Of a stretch of 64,000 nt of DNA, positions 57,050-64,000 are shown one piece after another. The stretch lies in assembly GCA_963514095.1 (NCBI GenBank), contig OY741284.1, forward strand, positions 7,978,016 to 8,042,015, read 5' to 3'. Positions within the stretch are counted from its first letter, which is position 1. Each line of letters begins with the position of its first letter. The notes under the pieces are model-generated. The model had not been told where the DNA came from. It saw nothing but the letters and a program-made list of their open reading frames with translations, and made no database searches. A program made the position numbers and the translations under genes. The DNA comes from Eutrigla gurnardus (lineage: Eukaryota; Chordata; Actinopteri; Perciformes; Triglidae).

Positions 57050-58255
57050 ACATGAATAATTGTCTTTTGAAGACCGCCGTAGAATATAGTGTTAAATCCA
57101 CTGAGAAATCCTGGTTATTTGATACTGGACAGGTTCATCCGAATCAAGTGTGTTGGCTATTATAGTTTGTTATTATGTTGATTTTATTATTGATTAGCAT
57201 AACCTCCAAGGGAACCTGTACAATTAATCCTTGTAGTTGTGAGGTTTAGCTGAAAAAACACAAAGGTCTGACACTCTCTTTAACAATTACCAGCATACAG
57301 AGACATTTTTGCTACATAACTGCCTGCTGCTGTTGATAAGAATATTGATGAAAACAACAAAGAGGTAAAAGCTACAAATGCCCATAGAGCCGGAGGGAAC
57401 TGCAGAGTTGAGCGATAACTCACTTTGGCCTCATCACATTAGCAACTTCTTTCACAGACAGCAATTTAATTCCATTGTTGATATGAAAAATATTGATTTA
57501 AAGCTTTAAAAACTTTACGGAGACACTCCACTAAGCTCCCTGAACTCCCACAAGGCCCGACACACATCCTCCATCAAACAGACAGTTGAACATTTTATTA
57601 TTTTCTTCTCCACCTGTGTTGTCAGTACATCCGTCACATATCCGGCCATCCGTAAGCTCATAGCGAGTTCGGTAAGCAAAGTCTGAACCCCCCCTCCGGT
57701 GGCTCGCTCAGTCGAAACAACGTCTCATCGGTTTCTCATTATGATGATTAGTAGTACAGAAGTCCTGACATTTAAGCCCTGGGTAAAATCAATGTGTTTT
57801 GTACATAAAAATGAACTACAGAGATTCCTGCAGTACTGACCTCAAGTCAGCAAGGAGTAACAACAAAATGTTAACATTACTTTTTCAGCATTACTTTTTT
57901 TTTTTAATCAATGAGCTTATGAGTACATTAGTAACAATATCTGGTTGAACAGATGGTTGTTCATGTTTTTGATTAAATGCTGTGGTTTTAGGATTTTAGG
58001 CTGTAACAGGGCATTTAATGATTTCAACAATCAATGCACATTAAGGAACTGGTGTATGAAATTAGCTTTGGTTATAAACACATTACATTTTTTTGGGCCC
58101 TGCTTCTTTGACAATGTTTCCTCGTATTTGTCCCTTACAAATAAACAAATACAATAACTCAGCATTCACATTTCTAACAAACACTACAGAATACTTCTAA
58201 TATTTGGTGTTGGTCCTCTCCAAACCTCTGTAATAGTAAAGTTTTCTTGGTTTCT
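57050..58255. other. Unannotated sequence
   Basis: AT-leaning sequence with a T12 tract near 57896. No gene or repeat family is recognised. Confidence 0.45.
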
Positions 58256-58257
58256 TT

Positions 58258-58409
<152 letters not shown>

Positions 58410-60904
58410 GTTCACCATCACCATGGAAACCCAGACTCTCTGCTTCTTCCACACCTTCTCTCCGTGCAAGTCTCAGGATCCCCAGGTGGGTCTCTCAAGG
58501 TGACGGAGAGCAGCTTGAGCGTGGAAACAAACACAAACAGAGCTCATCAGAGAAATGGAGAAACCAGGACCCCGAGGCCCCCGTCGGGACTTTGCATTCA
58601 CACCGTTGATACTCCAACTTTGATTCAACATGTCCGTTAAATCACTCTGAAATCTCACGGGTCTAAAAAACGCAGCTAAGCGTGCACCTCGGATCCCGAC
58701 ACCTCGGTCTCCCGTTTACGTGATCGCACTTTTAAACTGCCGACAAAGTGTGAATGCACCACGTTTGTCCTCAATCAAGCCAGGAGAACTGACCAGCAGA
58801 GGGTCTGTTAAAACGCTGAATATCATCTGTAAGTCTTTGAAAACAAAAAGATGTCAGAGAGTGAGCTCCAGGGCCCAACACGTCTCTGACGGCTTACACA
58901 TGAAAGATTTGAGGCTGTAAGCGATGAAGTCAGTTCAAAGCAGTCTGTGTGGGAAAACGGCTATTTTTAGACGATCCACAAGACGAGGTAGATGAGAGGA
59001 GTCATGAAGAAGAGCTATTATCAGGAGGAGAACTTCACGCCGGACAGGGTTACGTGTATAAATAAACACTTGAAGGAACTTTCATCTCTTCTTAAAAATA
59101 CCTCCTCTGCCTTCACTTCAATGTTTTTGGATACTCTTTTGAAGAATAACCCCGACAACAATTTGAATTTAATTATTTGTTCATATTTGTGGAAGTTGTG
59201 AAAGCTCTCGTGTGCTCGCTGTGTTTAGCCTGAACAATGCAACATGTGTGCAGAATGTAAAGAAATCTCTCCTACATTTATGCCAATCAAGACCAACTTG
59301 GAATCATAATAAAATACATCTTTTCTGTGGGCCTGTGGAGATAAACAATTGGTCATGAGTCAACATTTACTTACATCTTTGAATTTGAAACACTTAGACC
59401 TAAGATGTTGAGTTTATTAGTAATTAGGAAATTGTATTTAACCTTGTATTCCGTGAAGCTTAAACAAACACTGATGAGATGTTCTGTTTATGCCTCAGGC
59501 TTTGACGTCACCACGCCTGCAGCCGTGAGACAAAACGATCAATTATCGACTCCTTCGTGCACAGACTCCATTTATCCCAGAGCCTCGTTAGCAGAGGCTA
59601 ACACATCATGCACTGAACTCATACACATTTTTATTTAAATAGCAAACACTGGCGTCATCGCTTACGATGAAGTCAGTGATACCGCTGGGCTGCTGATTTA
59701 AATGCATGAAAATAGCAAATATGGTGTGAAAGTGATTAATTAAAATACGCCTGCTGTTTTTCCCTGCTGCTGCTCAAAAATCTGTTCATTGTTACTTAAT
59801 TTTGACCTTCACTGTACAAAATTCCATATGCGCTTTCTGCATGCTGCTTAGTCTGGGAAAGTTTATATAAATAAACATCATGCAAAATACTCGCCTGTGG
59901 ATATTACATAGCGAGGGCTTTTATTGTGAAAGAATGGATATGGTTTGTCTTTGTAATAAAGTTTGCATTCTTGGTTTTGGAACAAAGAGCCTCTCATATG
60001 ATATAAATATAACTCAACCTATCCTGCATAACGTCATTGGCTGATGCTTTTATTCACAGTGAGGAAGCTCAGGAAAAATGTGTCCTTGTTCCAAAAAAAA
60101 AGGTCCCCTTTTTGCCGCATAACATTCTCAGAGGAAGTATTCATGCCAAAAATAATTTAAAAAATCACACGTTTGAATGAATTGCACAAAAAAAAAACCT
60201 GCCCCCGTTGTTTAAGGGTTATTTATGGAATAATAATTCTGTATTTAGAATAATTTAAATGCTTTACCGTCAGACGGTTCTCAGGGGAAGTTAATCCATT
60301 TATGGTCTCCAAAACTGCCAGACTCAAAAACAGCATTTTAAACTCACACAACACAGAAGTCAGACTGTCTGACGCCAAGGTAAAGCTGTGAAAATATTCC
60401 AAATATACACTCTGCTCCCATGCTGGTACTCTTGTCTGTTTCTCCAAAATGGGTGCGAGCCGACAGCCATCTGCTGTAAGTAAAACACCGACTATGGACG
60501 AGTACCGCATATGTTCCTACTGCAAAACACCTCATCCCCTTTAGTGTGACTTTAACACGAGTATGTACAATTCATAATTTGAATTCCTTGTGCAAACATC
60601 ATATCCAAGACATTTTATGAATCCTAATAGTTTTGTGAGTAACACCTACCTAAAAATAATGCAAACCAATACAACACTCAATACAAAAATCTTCCTTCAG
60701 TTTTCATCCAATCTGTCTCAGAGATGTGCTGATAAGGGTGGGACTAGATAGGATCTTTATCACAGATAGCAATAAAAAACACTCAAGTTAATCGTGGTGA
60801 ATTACCATTATAATAATCATTAATATCATCATCACGAGTGACTTTTAAATAGTTGTCTTATTCGCTATCATGGTGTGAAAAAGAGAGCCTGATTTGAAAA
60901 ATGT

Positions 60905-60928
60905 ATCAGGAAGACAATCAGGAAGACA
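60905..60928. repeat. 12-bp tandem duplication
   Basis: atcaggaagaca is present twice in direct succession. Confidence 0.95.
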
Positions 60929-62701
60929 ATAATGTTGCTCTTTTTAAAATTCTATTTATAGATTATTTATTTTAGGTTAAGTGAGTCGTGAATGTTTTCC
61001 TGCACTTTTAAAAGTTCAATCATATTTCCATCTTTATCTGGGTAATATGCCCTGATTCAACGGTATGATCATTATGTCACACTGACAAGTATTTATCTTA
61101 TTTGTCCACACCTTTTATATAAATGACGACAGAATAAGAAACAGCACCGCAAACTACATCACCCAGAATTCAATCAGACATTGAATTAACACCAGGAACC
61201 AACAGGAGGACTGTTGTGTACAGGTGTACTTAGTAAACTGGTGTTGGGACCTCTAAGCCTGCAATCCAGGACTGGATTTGACCCCGGATGGTGGACTATT
61301 CACTGAAATGCTGCAGGTTAAAGGTGTGTTTTACACACAGGACTGATCTCGCCGACGACATTGGTAATTACAGACGCTGCGGTGTTTGCTCAACGCAAAA
61401 AAGCTCTTTGTCTGGCTCTTTTGGTCTTTGAAGCCTCGAGGAGGAGGGCGATCACATGGTGTGCACAGCGTGTAAAAGTCAAGGGGGGCACGAAGCCAGT
61501 CGACGCTGTGCTTCAGATGTAGGCTGGTCACAGGAGAACGAGCAAGCAGAGCCACGATAACCACTCTATTCAGCGATTGGGTCATTTGCCCGGGCCTTGT
61601 GACTGACGCAGACACATGATATTTCAAACATATTCAACCTTCTGGTGTGGTGTATCCCAACGATCATTCTGCCTCCAGCAGCACACCTAGCATCTCTGTC
61701 TGCATCTCCTTGTCTGCCTTTCAGCCAGCGTCTCACCAGAGCGGCTGGCTGGCTGCGACCTACTTTGGGAAGCAGAACTGGAGCTGTCAGTCATGCAGCT
61801 GTGCGTCACATTGCCTCACCAGCGGCTGAGAGGATACCGCTGCCCAACTCCAGCCCCTCTTTCACTAGAAGCGTCCACACCGGATGATATTCTGTGCTTT
61901 CATACCGCTGCTTTTAACCCCCTCGGGGTCTCCTCGCCATCAACAAGAAAGCTGGAAGTGGAACTCTTTACCGCAAATCTAGTAGCTATTGTGCAACGTC
62001 ACTGAACAGGATGTCTGGTGGTCAAGTGGCTCTCGGTAGGTAAAAAGATGATTCAGGCCTCCTTCGTGTCCGGCGGCTCCATTAGCGCAGGAAAGGTGGC
62101 GTTTACATCCATTAGCCCCGGAATAAAGGGCGGCTGAATCATTGAGAACATCAACTCGGTGAACGACTGCCGATCCATTAACTAGACAGGATCTAGCTCT
62201 CTTTTACCTGCAGCTGCATTCATGGATTCATTAATGTCTCAATCGAGCTCAAGCGTGATGGACGGGAAAAAATGATATGCAGATTGTATGATTACAAGCT
62301 AAAACCAATACTTCCTAATGGAATATTAATTATTATTATGAATATTAAATTAATCTTTAAGTGATACAATAGAAGATCAAATCAGCAGAGAGCACAGTCA
62401 GGTAAATTTAGACTGGTAACTCAAAGGTTACTTACTAGCATTTCCCAGAGCTTTGATCGTAATGCTCTTTTTCCAGATTGCTTGGTTTTCATTGCGTGAG
62501 ATAAATTCAGATTTGGGGTTTATAATATTTCATGTTCCCAACGTCAAGTATGCCTACCTCCACAGGAAGCCCCAGAATACTTAAGGAACTATCCTAAGTC
62601 AACCAGACATCACTACAAGGCACTGTACTGTAGCTGGAGGGCTGTGGGCAGCTGTAATAACACTGTATATTGTAGTATGAAAAGTATTGATTTCAGTCGT
62701 A

Positions 62702-62731
62702 GTAGTCAGCTGACCTGTAGTCAGCTGACCT
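62702..62731. repeat. 15-bp tandem duplication carrying E-boxes
   Basis: gtagtcagctgacct is repeated exactly twice. Each unit contains the palindrome GTCAGCTGAC with a CAGCTG E-box, the core bound by basic helix-loop-helix factors. Whether it is bound is unknown. Confidence 0.95.
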
Positions 62732-62831
62732 TGATCAATACAGATAACACAGTCCGTAAAAATGCATTCAGTTGGACTATATCAAGCCTTTTCTTGAGAG
62801 CACAACATAGAATTTAAGTCAGTGAACAAGT

Positions 62832-63155
62832 CCAGGCGGCAACCTTCAGGTGTGAAACGAGAGTGAAGTGCCTTAAACTGTCATTCTCTCGACTGGCCAT
62901 CAGGGGGGCGAGTCCTCTGGTCGTCTGATTGCATGGAAGCCTATGAGAAAATGCCCCGACCTCTCACTTGATGTATTATCTCAGTAAACATAGTAAACAT
63001 GAGTTTATGATCTCAATCTAAGTGTTCTTGAATACAACATGATGTGCATGCACTTAGCTCCGCCCTCTGGTGTCACCACGATGGCGACGGCCAAAACGCT
63101 GATCACGAGGTCCACAAACCATCACATCTGATTGGTCACGCCAATCCTTATGTAG
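62832..63155 (+). repeat. Dispersed repeat R1, copy F
   Basis: It begins with 'ccaggcggcaaccttcaggt', then 'gaagtgccttaaactgtc', 'gactggccatcagggggg', 'gcatggaagcctatgagaaa', 'ctctcacttgatgtattatc', 'cagtaaacatagtaaacatg', 'accacgatggcgacggccaa' and 'gaggtccacaaaccatcaca'. It has the same block order as copy A with both ends nearly present, but is shorter in the middle. Confidence 0.7.
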
Positions 63156-63159
63156 TCTA

Positions 63160-64000
63160 CAACCTGATTATTGAGTAAAATAGTCATCGTGCACATTAGA
63201 GACTACTCAAGCAAACAAAAAACACCCGTCTTCTTCTAATTTAAGGTTTATCCTCCCTCACAAATATCTTTTTATTCCCACTGTCACTTGATGGAATCTT
63301 AATGGACAAGCGTTATGGATTGAATACCAACAACTACACACTGCAGCAGCCTTATTTCACTCCGTAGCACTTATGTGTGTAAAAAGTCAATAGATTTTTT
63401 TATGCTTCTTGTAGCCGGCTGCTGTGAGCCAAGGAGACGTCTAACCTTGAGCAGTAAAACAAATATTCATCCACTTTACAACAACCTTGGGTGAGGATTG
63501 AGTTTGTGGGAGGACGTAGGCGGGACACTTTCTCTGACTGGCGTGAGCGTGAGCCGGAGAGGAGGACTGTGGAAGAGGTTACCGGGTGAGTTACGGCCCT
63601 TGTTAGCACGCGACCACCGGGGCGATAAAAGCACGACCCCTGCATCATTTGCAGCACATCAGTCTCTCATTGCACTTTCAGTTCAAGTGCACTCCGTGCT
63701 CATTCCTCTTCTTTCACCTTCTTCCCTGCCTTTCAATCCCCCCTCCTCCCCCAACATCTGTTTTAATCTCCTTACTTCACGTGAGAGCGATTCACGTTCA
63801 ACAAACGAGCAGAATTCGCCGGTTAGCGAACGTCACATTCACGGCCAAATATAGACATGTGTCACAACAACTGCACATCACGCTCAATGACAACATCAGA
63901 AACACAATTAGTCATCTCGGGGGCTAATTCGTTCTTAGACACTGGCTTCGGTTGATGTGTTGTGTCTGAGGAAATCGATGTTATTTGAATTGCAAGGATG
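63160..64000. other. Unannotated sequence
   Basis: A GC-rich patch at 63500-63640 contains a donor-like ttaccgg|gtgagt (about 63576-63587) and a TATA-like gataaaagc near 63623. The 118-residue plus-strand frame at 63498-63854 ends in a Ser/Pro-rich low-complexity stretch and has no known domain. No gene is called. Confidence 0.4.

Larger units (their letters stand above)
58410..62825. other. Unannotated sequence
   Basis: No supportable gene in 4.4 kb. Small tandem duplications lie at 60905-60928 and 62702-62731. One frame (61691-62005, plus strand, 104 codons to TGA) contains the acceptor-like 'ttgtctgcctttcag' at about 61710-61724 and could in principle be a terminal exon, but I recognise no domain. 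The TAAT-rich stretch 62080-62260 has no defined site. Confidence 0.4.

Overview
This is animal nuclear DNA and almost certainly comes from a ray-finned (teleost) fish. The evidence is the overall texture: no dense ORFs, hundreds of dinucleotide-repeat bases, a decayed Tc1/mariner element of the type common in fish, a non-LTR retrotransposon tail ending in (GGAT)n, and several short interspersed repeats that look like acanthomorph MITE families. The species and chromosome cannot be told from the sequence. I found no intact protein-coding gene, no rRNA or tRNA, no CRISPR array and nothing bacterial or viral. The window is best read as a gene desert, or as the inside of very large introns. Most long open frames are by-products of (CA)n/(TG)n tracts or of repeats. 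Layout: bases 1-9,300 are mostly unique sequence with an early inverted-repeat block (1080-1600), a full-length copy of a dispersed repeat I call R1 (6101-6634) and a GC-rich transposon-like ORF fragment (7713-7925). Bases 9,300-21,400 hold an AT-rich stretch, a degenerate minisatellite, a 253-bp MITE with TTAA ends (11681-11933), a possible coding exon on the minus strand (15202-15351), a second R1 copy and a perfect 28-bp hairpin (19404-19464). Bases 21,400-34,000 are repeat-poor; they hold a 41-bp near-perfect hairpin (27559-27647) and a CpG-island-like segment (33391-33785), the best promoter candidate in the window. Bases 34,000-44,200 hold several microsatellites, a TIR-bounded MITE (39784-40060) and the Tc1 element (43060-44162). 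Bases 44,200-64,000 hold the longest (CA)n tract (49437-49556), a (TCTA)n tract, two retrotransposon tails and three more R1 copies. The signals most worth checking are: (1) three snap-back inverted repeats with loops of only 3-6 nt, which look like recent template-switch events or unusual hairpin RNAs; (2) the GC3-rich, splice-site-bounded open segment at 15202-15351; (3) the CpG island with a splice-donor-like motif at 33391-33785; (4) R1, present six times in the window in both orientations and in different states of truncation. I did not find a convincing new multi-gene system. Family names for the repeats rest on recognition by eye and are given with modest confidence.
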